This document shows positions 32,324 to 44,480 of a DNA stretch of 64,000 nt, in pieces. Position 1 is the first letter of the stretch, and each line of letters starts with the position of its first letter. The stretch comes from Alectoria sarmentosa (Eukaryota; Ascomycota; Lecanoromycetes; Lecanorales; Parmeliaceae), in assembly GCA_009733775.1 (NCBI GenBank), contig WOGZ01000021.1, forward strand, positions 62,001 to 126,000, written 5' to 3'. The translations under genes were made by a program, and so were the position numbers. The notes beneath the pieces are model-generated. The model ran no database searches. It saw only the letters and a list, made by a program, of their open reading frames with translations, and had not been told where the DNA came from.

Positions 32324-33656
32324 TTGATCTCTTTTTGAACCTACAAGCGCAACTGGCCGTGTGGAGATGAAGTCAAAGCCAAGGGTTTCCAGCAAAGCAA
32401 GCAAAGGAATGCGAAGCAAAGGAAGAGCGATGGGCGATGCCAAAAACTTGTCGGCAGTCAGTACCTGCAGAAAGATGGGTTCCGTGTTGTGCTTTTAGAT
32501 ACCATGCTGCATTCTGGGTGCGTGGCGTTCCGGGAGGCCAATGAAAATGAGGGCGACGAGGAGGTAATGAGTGTGAAGGATATGGGCGCTGTCCTGTTCA
32601 AGTACATGCAGTAAAATAGACAGTACATATAGCGCCATGCGCTTTAACTAATCTACCTTACCTATGTACATATGAATAGGTATTAATTAGCTACCTGTCA
32701 GAAGACGGCTCTTGTTGAGGATCCCTAAGTGAAGATAAGCAAGAAGTCTAACGCTGACAATCTAAGCAAAGAATTAAAAGTTAGCTCGCGGTCGTTATCT
32801 GTCAATCGACTTATTTATTATCATTACTATTTATTACTACCTATTTATCATTGATTGAAAATGAGAAATTTGCAATTTCGCGGAAGTTTGTTCTTATAAC
32901 GAGTGAACGCTTCGCAGAGGATTATTGTTTGTTTTTTGTTTCTCTCTTTTGTCGCTAGGGTCTCTGGTAGAGGGGAAGAAGATGCAAGATGCCGGCACGC
33001 ACCGATTCCAGTGCCCTTTATTAGACACTGGTGACACTTAGTGAGGGGAAAGCGCCGTGCTGAAAAGCTCTAGAAGTGTAGGAGAGCCGATGAGGGAAAG
33101 TGCATTACGCTAACCCGCTATCTTTCTGCACCTTCTGCATGATATGTGCAACACCCCAGCTCCCGAGTCAGCCCCAAGTGAGCACACACCCCACAATGTT
33201 TGATGCAGTGAGCTGCAGTAGGAAGGTGGTGATACTTGGCTTCTCCACCACTCCTACGCATTTCGCATGCGTAATTATAAGCGCGAGGATGAGTACGCAA
33301 TGCACAGTCCCTTGCCGATCCTTGGCTGAAATAAATGACTGTCGTTGGACAGTTGGACAGACACTTCCTGGCATACTTCGTGTCTAGATACCCTGATGGT
33401 AATACCTCATAAATGTGCGATGGAAGGAATGGGCCTGAATGATGCCCTTGAACCCTCCAACGCTGGCTGGGATCTACATCCTGATCCCATCTCTCTTTCA
33501 CTTCCATCTCCCCTCTAATTTTGGGTCTTTTTCTTTCCTCTCTCTCTCCTTTTCTGTATCAGATCCATCCACGGTTGGTGCTCTGTCTACGAATGTGCTA
33601 CCATGTAATTTCAAACTCCCTCGTTTGCGTCATTAAAACGCCACCTGCTGCCAATT
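32324..33656. other. Intergenic, partly AT-rich
   Basis: No gene recognised. The part from about 32630 to 32930 is rich in A/T with many TATTTA and TACCTA words. The 3' end (about 33480-33560) is CT-rich and precedes the GT69 gene, consistent with a promoter and leader. Confidence 0.45.
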
Positions 33657-35123
33657 ATGCTGCCAAAGCTCAGTGTATTTTTGAAAACCAAAATCCTCTT
33701 TCTCGTCGTTGTCTTTCTCCTTATTAGCTTTACCTCGGATTTTTCAAATTCAAAATTACCCATACCCGATTGGAACCCTTCCTCAGACAAAGTGTCCACA
33801 CACAAGACTGACAAGCAATCAAAAGAGAGTGCTACTGCATCACCTCTTCACATTCCAGCCGAAACAACGGCTGCTCCGATACAGAATGCTTCTCCAACTA
33901 CTTCCCCTTGTCCGCCATCCAGGCCGGTTCTTAAGGAGGGCAATGCCACTTTGCTCGAAATGGCACCAGCTTATGTCAACGCTATCATGAATTCGGAAGA
34001 TACAACTTTTCCCAGACTGAATTGCCCAGTCCCAAATGACCACCGATATCATCACCTCAAGAACAATTCAACAGACACGTTTCATAAATCGGCCATGACT
34101 TCGCCCCCAAAATATTTCTTTGCCCTCAATCTCCATCAACACGCGAGTATCCTTCCCCGCTTGTTCGGTTCCATTGTCGAAAGCATGCACTTCCTCGGTC
34201 CTCAAAATTGCGCTTTGTCGGTCATAGAAGGCCGCTCCGACGACGGCACGTTCGAGATCCTCTTGTCGCTCCGCAAGGAAATTGAATGTATCGGTGCCAA
34301 ATACTACTTCAACTCGAGTAACATCGACCCTCCGACAGGCGATCGCATCAAAGCTCTAGCGGAGCTGCGCAATCAAGCACTTCAACCACTTGTGGACCGT
34401 TACCAAGAGGAGACTTCCACAGATGATATCACAATAATCTTCTTGAACGACGTAGCAATCTGCTCGGAGGACATCTTGGAATTGATCCATCAGCGTCACT
34501 ATCAGAATGCCGACATGGTCTGCGGTATGGATTGGACTTATGTTGGTCCCGACCCTACCTTCTACGATGTCTGGATCGCTCGTGGCATGAATGGTGACAC
34601 CTTCTTCGAAATTCCCGAAGACGGGAATTGGAATTCGGCATGGGATATCTTTTGGAACAATCCTATCGCGCAAGAAGGTATCTGGGTAGGGAAACCATTT
34701 CAAGTTTTCTCTTGTTGGAACGGCGCTACCGCATTCACCGCAAAACCATTTCTCGAATCAAAGATCAGATTCCGCAGTTCGCATGAGCATGAGTGTCCGC
34801 AGGGCGAGCCGAAAACTTGGTGCATCGAAATGTGGCATCTCGGATACGGGAAGATCGCGGTGGTACCAATCGTTAATGTTGAATATAGCGATGAGGCGGC
34901 TACCAAGATTAAGGAGGCCAAAGGTTACGTTTCTAATTGGTTGGGAGCAGGAGGCGAGAGCGATGCGAGAATTGAGTGGGAATCAACACCACCCAAGGCT
35001 GTTAAATGCATGCCATCCTACCAGAATCAAACTTGGGTGCTGTGGGAAGAGCAGCTTGGCGAGCAGGACTTAGCACCCAGAGGAGTGGATCTGGTTCAGC
35101 AGACAGCGTCATTTAGGGGGTAA
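33657..35123 (+). CDS. GT69 alpha-1,3-mannosyltransferase (Cap59/Cmt1 type)
   Basis: A type II membrane glycosyltransferase of family GT69, to which the Cryptococcus Cmt1 and Cap59 proteins belong; these transfer mannose onto capsule or wall glycans, in the Golgi. Single exon, 488 residues. Residues about 11-29 (TKILFLVVVFLLISFTSDF) form the membrane anchor, followed by a Ser/Thr/Pro-rich stem to about 95. The catalytic domain shows PKYFFALNLHQHASILPRLF, VIEGRSDDGTFEILLSLRKE, IKALAELRNQALQPL, the ITIIFLNDVAICSEDILELI block (in place of a DxD motif), CGMDWTY and VFSCWNGATAFTAKPF. All are typical. In an ascomycete the product is likely a cell-wall or glycoprotein mannan; the acceptor is unknown. 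An NxS/T-bearing C-terminus ends at a glycine. Confidence 0.9.
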   Translation: MLPKLSVFLKTKILFLVVVFLLISFTSDFSNSKLPIPDWNPSSDKVSTHKTDKQSKESATASPLHIPAETTAAPIQNASPTTSPCPPSRPVLKEGNATLLEMAPAYVNAIMNSEDTTFPRLNCPVPNDHRYHHLKNNSTDTFHKSAMTSPPKYFFALNLHQHASILPRLFGSIVESMHFLGPQNCALSVIEGRSDDGTFEILLSLRKEIECIGAKYYFNSSNIDPPTGDRIKALAELRNQALQPLVDRYQEETSTDDITIIFLNDVAICSEDILELIHQRHYQNADMVCGMDWTYVGPDPTFYDVWIARGMNGDTFFEIPEDGNWNSAWDIFWNNPIAQEGIWVGKPFQVFSCWNGATAFTAKPFLESKIRFRSSHEHECPQGEPKTWCIEMWHLGYGKIAVVPIVNVEYSDEAATKIKEAKGYVSNWLGAGGESDARIEWESTPPKAVKCMPSYQNQTWVLWEEQLGEQDLAPRGVDLVQQTASFRG

Positions 35124-35494
35124 TGATTGGAACGACTGTACACGCGATGAATACACTAAATATAATACTAATTAAAAGCACAGCTTGGGTCTGGGTTGTC
35201 TCACCAATAATTACCAAAACATTTCGGGCAGTGGACTAGATTGCACATATTGTATCTAGAACCCTCTAAGATGGTAACGTCGAACTATACACGAGGATCA
35301 ATATACCGTTTCTCTCTCCTGGCGTGCAGATTTCGAAACCACAATTGATCCACAAGATCCTCAGCGCCGAGGATCTCACACAGATGACACAAACTGTCTT
35401 TGCGTCGTAAGTCAAAGTCTCTCGAAAGGGTTTCCTGTCTTACTTCTTTTCATTCGGTTCCCTTCCAATCGAAAGAGCTAGCAACACCACCACA
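35124..35494. other. Intergenic, convergent 3' ends
   Basis: Holds the 3' ends of the GT69 gene (+) and the basic orphan (-). No gene recognised. Confidence 0.45.
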
Positions 35495-36298
35495 TCACAT
35501 CAGATCATGACGTCGCGACATGTCCATCCTAGATTCCCATTCTCCACCCTCTCCCCCACCCATGCTTGGCCCCGCCGCTCCGCCTTGAATCCTCTGCTCG
35601 ACCGCCCTTATCTGCTCGGCCCTCCCCGCCGCCGATAATTCCGGTGCTCTGCACATCTGAGCTGCAGCCGCTCGATCCTCGCACCTCAGGCGCTGGAAAT
35701 TCTCTTCGCGGACGTTGTGTTCCGGCTCGTCCGTGCGGACGGCGCTCAGACGGTTCGTTATGGCGTCCACGCCCAAGGCGTGGCGTTGGCGCTCTCTGGA
35801 TTTTCTGGCTCTGCGTGCGTCGCGTTGTTGGTCTCTGCGCCGCTTCTTCTCTTTCTCTTTCTCTGCCTCTGCACTGGTCGGCTCTTTCGCTGCTCCTGCC
35901 GGGGCTTTTTTCTTGGCCAGACGTTCGTGTTCGCGGTGGTGGTGGAGGACGTTGGACTGGCGTCTGGAATTTTCCGTGGTAGCTGCCTGCGTGCTGGATC
36001 CTCGATCGACGTGTCGGTCTTTCCCGGCGCGGACGTTACGGGGGGCTATGTCGTCCACCTCCGCTGCCAGGCTGGGAGCAGAAGAAGGCCCTGCTTCGGC
36101 CACGAGGGATGGGTGCGGCCGCCGAGTTGACGTGGGACTGGAGATGGGCAATTCCGGATCTGGGGCGCTGGTCCTTAGGGTGGAGCTGGAGGGAAGGGTT
36201 GGCTGAGTGGTAGGCTCAGCACCTTCATCGCGCCGTGGCTGGTCAGGGCTGCTGTCCTGTGCGGGTGCTTCGGTCCTTGAGCTTTGGGCCGGCTCCAT
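35495..36298 (-). CDS. Basic, low-complexity orphan protein
   Basis: A 267-residue frame from the ATG at 36298 (MEPAQSSRTEAP); an upstream in-frame ATG at 36517 would add a Ser/Pro-rich stretch. Residues 1-90 are Ser/Pro/Glu-rich. Residues about 130-190 are very basic and helical (EKEKEKKRRRDQQRDARRAR, KSRERQRHALGVDAITNRL), then an acidic to mixed helical region (HNVREENFQRLRCEDRAAAA). The basic helix recalls a DNA- or RNA-binding or coiled-coil segment, but it lacks the Asn-x7-Arg spacing followed by a leucine zipper that would define a bZIP. Family not recognised. It may be nuclear because of the Lys/Arg runs. Confidence 0.5.
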   Translation of the reverse strand: MEPAQSSRTEAPAQDSSPDQPRRDEGAEPTTQPTLPSSSTLRTSAPDPELPISSPTSTRRPHPSLVAEAGPSSAPSLAAEVDDIAPRNVRAGKDRHVDRGSSTQAATTENSRRQSNVLHHHREHERLAKKKAPAGAAKEPTSAEAEKEKEKKRRRDQQRDARRARKSRERQRHALGVDAITNRLSAVRTDEPEHNVREENFQRLRCEDRAAAAQMCRAPELSAAGRAEQIRAVEQRIQGGAAGPSMGGGEGGEWESRMDMSRRHDLM

Positions 36299-38526
36299 GG
36301 TCAGAGGTTGGCTGTCTGGTTGAAGTGGGTTTCTGGCAAGGCGGGCGAGCGTGAGTGGTTTCGGAAGTGAGACGGAATGTGGGAGGCTTCCTGATGGGAA
36401 AGGTCTTTTATAGGAGCTTTGATTGAAGGGGAAGGAGAGGGACGGGGAGAGAGAGGGCTGCTTGAGATGGGATCGACAGGAAAGAGGATGAATGGTAGGG
36501 AGTCGCACGGTAAACATAGATGTCTAATTTGCTCAAAAAAATGGCAATAAAAATAATACTGCACTATTGCCATGCGAATGGAGTCACCGAGATGACAAAA
36601 TGGCAATATCTGACTATCCCATTACCATCATACTCGTCCTTGCATCCAGGACTCCAACAAAAAAAATGTCAGCTCAGTTGATGAACATTTGCCGATGGAG
36701 CTGGAGAAATCTCGAGTCGTTTCTATCGGGTCGTAGGAGGTCAATCACCCATATATACGTGTGTGTGACTCGCCTTGGTCCGCCGACACGCATCCAGACT
36801 GCTGCCCCTCTGCAGCATCTCCGCAAGAGCTCGACATGGCAACTTGGCCGAATGGGTGTAGCATATCATCAAACAAGTTTTGAGGGCCCCGCTGGCGAAA
36901 CCGTTTCGGGGCCTACGATGGTCCTTTTGGGGTGACGAATCGCAGATGTTGGTTTTGACGATTAGTTTGAGCGCTCAACGGCGCTTTTTTTTTTTCTTTT
37001 TTTTTTTTTCAAAAACGGGCATGCGATGTGAGGCTTTTTTTTTGCGAGGGTTGGGATTTCATTCAAACTGGGGGTTTTGTGACGTGTGGCTTGGCTAGCT
37101 ACTTTATTATTACCATGACCATGTTGTATGAGGTGCTGAAGGTGAGATAATATTGAGATCCACTGCGTCTGCCTTTTCGCTGGCCGGTTACCTTTGCTGA
37201 CGGTTGGCTTCTCCTTTCAGGATACTCTCGATACACTCTCCTAATCCATTTCCACTGACGTGTGTTCATGTGGATGATGCAGTTTCATGAGACCTTGCTC
37301 CGAGAGCTTCAATGTCCTACTACCCCCTTCAATTTCGGACGTTTTATGGACTACCTTTGATTTCGCCCTTTATGGTAGCGCATCCCATCTTTTGGCGCTG
37401 CTGTGACAACCCATGCGGTCCAAAGGACAACGAGCAAGACTGGGAATGATGGATGCATTCTAAAGCCTAGTACGAGAATCCTTCAGCGTAACGAAGAGAA
37501 GAAGAGAAAGAGGAGAGAGTAAAAGAAGGAATTGTAAGGCGAGAGGATGTAGGTAGTTTGGAAAACATGGGAGACACCTTCTTTGACTGCATAATTGTGT
37601 GTCTCGAAGTCTCGCATTGCGGTGTCAGTCGGGCCACTAACACTTCGAAGCACGCCGATCTTCTTGTCGACTGTACGAGATTTATGTTATGGTGCTAACC
37701 AACACCTCAGGGGGTCCAGCACCCCGACCAGGTGATAGTACTTTCGCTCACCTCTCTGGTCACTCGCACAGCCTGTTTCACGCAGTGGTCGTAAAGATAC
37801 TTGCAAGGTTGGGAGTTTGCAAAGGCAGATGGTCCAGCCATTTCAAATTCAGCCCCCCCCTCCACCAATTCTAGGCATCTTTCTCCGAGTGTATCGCAAC
37901 CTCACTGCCTTTGTAAAACTAGAGTCTTACCTTTAAGACGCAGCTGTAGGCAGGTCTTAACGAGCCGAACTCACAGATTATACAGAAAACCCGAGGTCTC
38001 TCACTATTGCTTCGCGACCTATCGCCTGATGTCGTCCGCTGGTTTGTGTGATCTGTCACACCCCCAATAGTGCTCCATACGGAGTAGTGAACAAAGCGTT
38101 CCCAGCATGGGCTGGCAACTGTTCGTGGTGCTGGGATAAGTAGCACTACAGAGTGAAATCAAGATCAGTCCCACCTACGACGTGCCTGCGATTTAGTATG
38201 TTAAAAAGTATTCGGAATGGTCACCGTAGAAAGTAGTCACTCGCACCAGAAAATGTGATTTTTGGAGCTGTGGCGGAGTAGGGCTATACCCTACTCGAGA
38301 TGTTTTTTGCCAAGAGGCCGCAGATCCTCGCTTCTCAAAAAGCTTTGGATTGGACACCTCTGACTTGACCATCACTTAACGCGAATCGCGCCTGCCATTG
38401 CTCTGAGAGTCAAGCAACAGAGGCCTCTCTCTAATCTTAAGAGTCAGGCAGCAAGAAGCTCCTCTGCATGTTGTGACTGCCATTCCTGGAGAGCTGTCTC
38501 CTCCCCCCCGACAAGTTTCGCCCAAG
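36299..38526. other. Gene-poor region, 2.2 kb
   Basis: Upstream of the orphan at 35495-36298 (-) and of the alpha-COP gene (+). It contains long T homopolymers (about 36984-37009 and 37036-37045), a C-run (about 37852-37860) and a GA-rich stretch (about 37493-37530). Open frames are short and contradictory. I see no supported gene. Confidence 0.45.
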
Positions 38527-41500
38527 ATGCAGTCCTCACCGAATATGCTCACAAAGGTAGCGCACCATGACACAGTGTTTCTTCAACGAATCGAAGGTTC
38601 AGGCTAACATCAACTTCTGCAACAAGTTCGAGTCTAAATCCTCAAGAGCGAAGGGCATTGCTTTCCACCCCAAAAGGTCCGCATTTTGCCCCGAGTCCTT
38701 CCCTTAGCTGACCGATCTCAGACCATGGATTCTTGTCTCCCTACATTCCTCTACGATTCAGCTATGGGACTACCGCATGGGTACCCTGATAGATCGGTTC
38801 GAGGAGCACGATGGGCCTGTTCGAGGCATAGACTTCCACAAGACACAACCCTTGTTCGTATCCGGGGGGGATGATTACAAGATCAAGGTCTGGTCCTATC
38901 AGAGCCGAAGATGTCTCTTTACTCTCAATGGCCATTTGGACTACGTTCGTACGGTCTTTTTCCACCATGAGCTACCCTGGATATTATCAAGCTCGGATGA
39001 CCAAACGATACGGATATGGAATTGGCAGAACAGGTCCTTGAGTATGTCAAGAAGCTTTCACGGCAAAGCAAAAGCTGATGCTCTTTTCCTAGTATGTACG
39101 ATGACTGGACACAACCACTACACAATGTGCGCCCAATTCCATCCCAAGGACGATCTAATCGTTTCTGCTTCATTGGATCAATCAGTGCGGGTTTGGGATA
39201 TCTCGGGGCTACGCAAAAAGCACTCTGCTCCCACGTCTATGACTTTCGAAGACCAAATGGCTCGCGCCAATTCGAACCAAGCGGACATGTTCGGTAACAC
39301 AGACGCGGTGGTCAAATTCGTTCTAGAGGGCCATGACAGAGGTGTGAACTGGGTCGCATTCCACCCAACTCTGCCATTGATCGTCTCCTCGGGCGATGAT
39401 CGACTCGTCAAGCTGTGGAGAATGAGCGGTAGGCCTGCTAGCAAATTCACTTCGAATGTAATACTGAATCCATACAGAAACCAAGGCTTGGGAAGTCGAC
39501 ACCTGTCGCGGTCATTTCCAGAACTCTTCCGCTTGTCTGTTCCATCCCCACCAGGACTTAATTCTTTCGGTTGGCGAAGACAAAACGATTCGGGTATGGG
39601 ATTTGAATAAGCGAACGTCAGTCCAGTCATTCAAACGCGAAAATGATAGGTTCTGGGTAATCGCAGCTCATCCTGAGATCAATCTGTTTGCAGCTGGTCA
39701 CGACAACGGAGTCATGGTATTCAAGCTGGAAAGAGAGAGGCCTGCTTCCGCTAACTATCAAAACCAATTGTTCTACATCACGAAGGAGAAGTTCATACGC
39801 TCTTACGACTTCTCGAAGAACGCCGAGTCACCTGCGATTCTGTCACTCCGCAAATTTGGCAGTCCATGGGTACCACCTAGGACTCTTTCCTATAACCCAG
39901 CCGAGCGTGCTGTTCTTGTCACCTCCCCTATTGACAATGGTACCTACGAGCTGATTCATCTTCCTCGTGACGCTTCTGGAGCGATCGAGCCCACAGAGTT
40001 CAAGAAGGGCCAAGGAAATTCTGCTATATTCGTGGCACGCAACCGATTCGCAGTCTTTACCCAGTCTAACCAACAAGTCGACATCAAGGACCTTACGAAC
40101 TCGACGACGAAGACTATCAAGCCACCTTCAGGGACCACTGACGTTTTCTTTGGGGGGACTGGATGCATTCTGCTGGTCACTGCTACATCTGTAGTTCTTT
40201 ACGATATTCAGCAAAAGAAGCAGCTTGCTGAATTAGCAGTCGCGGGAGTCAAATACGTTGTCTGGTCGAGCGATGGGCTCTTCGCAGCTTTGCTCAGCAA
40301 GCATAACGTCACGATTGTTACGAAGTCTCTAGAGCAAGTCAGTACGCTTCACGAGACGATCCGAATCAAGTCCGCAGCATGGGACGACGCCGGCGTACTT
40401 CTATATTCGACCCTTAATCATATCAAGTATACGTTACTAAATGGGTAGGTAAATTGACTCTTCTGAAACCGCGAGCTAACATTTTCGCAGAGACAACGGC
40501 ATCGTCAGGACTCTTGATCAGACAGTGTACCTTGTCCGAGTCAAAGCCCGGAGCGTCTACTGCTTGGATCGGGCCTCAAAACCGAAAGTTCTAGATGTTG
40601 ATCCCACGGAATATCGTTTCAAACTAGCTCTGGTCAAGCGAAATTACGAAGAGATGCTGCAGATCATCAAGACCTCGAGTCTTGTCGGCCAAAGCATCAT
40701 TTCGTATCTGCAGAAGAAGGGGTACCCGGAAATCGCTCTCCAATTTGTGCAGGATCCTCAAACAAGATTCGAGCTTGCCATCGAGTGCGGCAATCTTGAC
40801 GTTGCTGTAGAAATGGCTAAGCAGCTTGACCGACCAAAGCTTTGGACTCGGCTGGGTACTGAAGCCCTTGCGCACGGAAATCACACGATCGTGGAAATGA
40901 CTTACCAGAAACTCCGGCAATTTGACAAGCTGTCCTTCCTCTACCTTACAACAGGTGATGGAGAGAAGCTTGCTCGAATGGCTAAAATTGCTGAGCATCG
41001 CGGTGACTTCCAATCGCGCTTTCAAAATGCTTTGTATATGGGAGACGTTGAAGCCCGGGTCCAAATGCTTCAGGAGCTTGACCTATGTAAGTTTTTTAGC
41101 TTTCCCCTTCTCCAGAGTCCGATATTAATGTGTGCAGACCCTCTCGCATACGCGACAGCCAGAGCAGCCGGACTTGACGAAGAATGCCAAACCATGCTTG
41201 AGGCTAGTGGACTGACCGAAGAACAAATCTCTCTGCCTACGATGGGCAAGCCACTACATCCCCCGAAGCCTATCGTTTCCACTCACAAGGCCAATTGGCC
41301 GGTGAAAGCAGCCTCCCATTCCTTCTTTGAGAAAGCCCTTCTTGGCGAAGTCGGAGCTGTAGATGACGATGCCCCCCAAACATCGAACGGGTTCGACCAC
41401 ATCGAGGACGGACCTGCAGACGAAGCAGTCAATCGAGATGGCCAGCTAGCCGAAGAAGAGGACGAAGATGCGGCAGGCTGGGACATGGGTGACGACATCA

Positions 41501-42544
41501 ACGTTGAGGTCGAGTCCGACTTCGTGACTGTCGACAGTGCAGACGCTGGTGCTGGCAGCAGTGAAGCCGATCTATGGGCCCGGAACTCACCGATCGCTGC
41601 TGACCATGCTGCTGCTGGATCTTTCGAGACCGCTATGCAGCTCCTCAATCGGCAAGTGGGTGCTGTCAATTTTGCACCTCTCAAACCCCGCTTCCTCGAA
41701 ATTTACCAAGCTTCGAAGACGTACCTACCAGCGACTCCAGGATTGCCTCCTCTGGTCAACTACGTGCGTCGAAACGTAGAGGAAACTGATTCTCGGAAGC
41801 TGCTTCCTATCATACCCAGGGACCTAGAATCAATTGCTACTGCGGACTTGCAGGAAGGCTACAGTGCGATGAGATCGAACAAACTCGACGATGGTCTGAA
41901 GACCTTTAAACGAATCTTACACTCTCTGCTCGTCAACGCTGTAAGCTCTCAGCAGGACGTTGGTGAGGCGAAGAAAATTATCACGACCGCCGCCGAATAT
42001 GCTACAGCGATGGCGTTGGAGCTAGAGCGAAGAGCCCTGCCTACCGAGGGTGAAGAGAACACCAAGCGGAGTCTTGAGCTCTCAGCCTATTTCACGATAC
42101 CCAAGCTTGAAGTGGCCCATCGCCAGCTTGCGCTCATGGCCGCCATGAAATTGGCTTTCAACAACAAGAATTACTCATCAGCACTCAGCTTTGCCAACCG
42201 CATGCTTGCGAATGGAGGTTCGGCCAAGCTGCTGGATCAGGTAAGCAACGCTTTACGCTCCAAATTTCATTATGACTGGCTTGACTAATCCTCCATAGGC
42301 CAAGAAGATCAAGTCCCAGTGCGAACGAAGTCCGCAGGACAAGATAGACATCGAGTTTGATCAATTCGCTGAATTCGACGTCTGTGCTTCTTCTCACACG
42401 CCGATATATGGCGGCTCACCAAGTGTCGCCTGTCCTTTCGACGGTGTGAAGTATCATTCAGAGTTCAAGGGGCAAGTCTGCAAGGTTTGTGAGGTTTGCG
42501 AGATTGGTGCTCCAGCAAGCGGGATCAGGTTGTTTGCGGGTTAA
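38527..42544 (+). CDS. COP1: COPI coatomer subunit alpha
   Basis: The alpha subunit of the COPI vesicle coat, which recognises dilysine cargo and coats Golgi-derived vesicles. Exons: 38527-38556, 38627-38676, 38722-39041, 39093-39428, 39478-40444, 40491-41086, 41138-42240, 42299-42544, giving 1215 residues, the usual length. The first exon, [10 protein letters not shown], joins [17 protein letters not shown] and [20 protein letters not shown]. The first WD40 propeller runs to about residue 310 ([78 protein letters not shown]), then a second propeller, an alpha-solenoid ([20 protein letters not shown]), an acidic linker and the C-terminal domain ending [18 protein letters not shown]. All introns are 45-70 nt; none is of the introner-like kind. 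Confidence 0.97.
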
Positions 42545-43435
42545 AGGAAGGAAAGTGTGCATGCTTTTTTCCCCATGAGTCCAACGTTGCATACCCTGCC
42601 TTACGATTCAGCGACACTGTTTGGCTACTTTGTGGAAGCCGGTTGTATCCCAGCAAAAGCCAGCGGATGCAATACCTTGCCTGTGAGAGGCGAGGAATAG
42701 ATTAAAAATATCAGGGCTATCGGCCCATTTCCTGGGCTGCGATCGTCGTACAACCCTTTTGTTCGGCCAAACACCCTCTCCCCAAAATCCGGCTCAGACT
42801 TGACAATACTGGTGCAGCTCTTGGGCACCAAACAGAAGTCTAGTATGGATGTACGCCATGTTGATCGGGATAGGGGTAGATTAGAATGAGTTGCTGCTAC
42901 TTCCTCGGCCCTCTCTGGCCCCTTTCCTACCTCCCTTGCTGGCCCCGGTGCTTTTACTTCGATGACACCCTTGCAGCAGATACTGCATCAGAAACAGTCA
43001 AAGCAAGACGCGACGTTGGTGGTCCGGTTTTGGGGCTCTTCATTAGCGGACACCAACCTCTCGCTTGCATTAGGGCTCAGTAAGCGCTAGTGCTCGCTTA
43101 TGCGCAATGCCCCCCTACCGTTTTGGCGGGAAAGCTTACATGTTCTCCACTCTCTGGAGAGTGGCGACGGCACTCTTTGAGAGAACGGTCGTGGACGGCC
43201 ATTTTGCGGGGTAATCGGGGATGTGGTGATAGAAGGGTCTATTATTTCTCGTTACTTGGTAAATGGATTCTCGTAACTTGGTACATGGACGCGCATGAGA
43301 CTGTCAAGGAAATCGGTCTTGTTCCTGCGCCAACAAAGTACAGGATGCAAAGACACCCATGATCCCATCATCCAAACCCCTTCAACCGTGCATCCCCTTC
43401 CCCCGCACCCAAAGTCCCCGTCTATGCCCATCGCT
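42545..43435. other. Intergenic, no gene recognised
   Basis: 3' region of the alpha-COP gene, followed by mixed sequence with only short frames. No gene or repeat stands out. Confidence 0.45.
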
Positions 43436-43794
43436 CTACCGTTTCCCTCCCTTCGCAGGCGTCTTTGGCTGCGGCGACCCTTTACCGCCAAAGTTCAAAT
43501 TCTAACGTTCGCTTTGTCAGTCCATTTGCTCCTTCGAACAATTTGCTCAAGGACACTACTCACCAGATTCTGCCCTCCGAGGTTGATCCCTCCTTGTCCT
43601 TGCCCTTGATCGTTTGATGAGTCTTGCTGAGGTGCTTGGGCGGGAGCGGGAGCAGGAGTGGATGCTTGAGCAGCGGCGGGCGCTGGGGCAGCTGCTGGGG
43701 CGGGGGCCGGTGCTGGGCCTGCGATGCTGCCGAGGAGGCCGGAAACAACGGGGCCCATGATGGGTGCCACGAGGCCGCCGAGGAGTCCTGCCAT
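43436..43794 (-). CDS. Ala/Pro/Gln-rich small protein
   Basis: A 98-residue protein from two exons, 43794-43564 and 43501-43436, joined across a 62-nt intron with a GTGAGT donor, a CTGAC branch site and a TTAG acceptor. It starts MAGLLGGLVAPIMGPVVSGL, a hydrophobic Gly-rich segment that might insert in a membrane or form an amphipathic helix. A run of about 35 residues of Ala-Pro and Ala-Gln words follows, then Gly/Gln-rich sequence. Spliced, the end is GGQNLNLNFGGKGSPQPKTP with a basic tail; unspliced, the frame ends a little later with unrelated residues. No family is recognised. It may be a small structural or secreted protein, but no cleavage site is clear. Confidence 0.5.
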
Positions 43795-44480
43795 TTGCGA
43801 ATGGATTGGATGGAGATGGGGAAGAGCTTGGTCCTGTGGGTCTTGAAGGGGTCTTTGTTTGAAAGAAGCGAACGAAGCCTGGTAGGAGGAGTGGGTTTTG
43901 GTGGAGGATTTGATGATGATGAAAAAGCGAGAATGTGGTCGGTCGGTCGATCGATGATGAGCAAACGTGGTGGTCAGCGGGACGCAGCCAAATCATATAG
44001 TATTCCAATCACAAATACATAAAACCATAAGTAGAAAAAGAGACCGTCTCAGCCCATGAATTCAAATTTGACCCAGTGAAGCTTACTTTGACTGCTGCTC
44101 CATAAGGGTATCTAGTGGCGCATACTTATGGTTTCTTCTCAGCCGCGCACTCACTTCAGCAGTTCATCAACGGCGACCTAGCTAGCTTCGGGGATGAGTA
44201 AGGACGCTACAGTGTGGCGTTCTTTCAACCGTGCAGGACTGGAATGTGGAACGGAAATAACGGCGAGGCTGATGGCTTCTAAAAATGGCAAGCCCAACGA
44301 GAGACCGGCAATGGACCACGGTTGACGAATTCATGAAGTCATGGGGTGGATATCTCGCTCTGTGGTTTTGTCTTTCTCTATCTCTATCGACAAGGTTGGC
44401 GATTTGACTCAAATCGCTCGTACTCGCTGAAATGTCGAAGGAACTTCATAACAATTGACAACCGGTTCAGCATTAATGGC
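43795..44480. other. Intergenic, no gene recognised
   Basis: Upstream of the small Ala/Pro/Gln-rich gene and downstream of Get3, both on the minus strand. Short frames only. Confidence 0.45.

Noticed and set aside
35495..36298. The basic helical orphan as a bZIP transcription factor
   Set aside because: Arg/Lys-rich helix is present, but the defining basic signature and leucine spacing are not.
36984..37045. Poly-T runs as a retroposon tail
   Set aside because: No adjacent coding remains or target-site duplication could be seen; simple homopolymers explain them.
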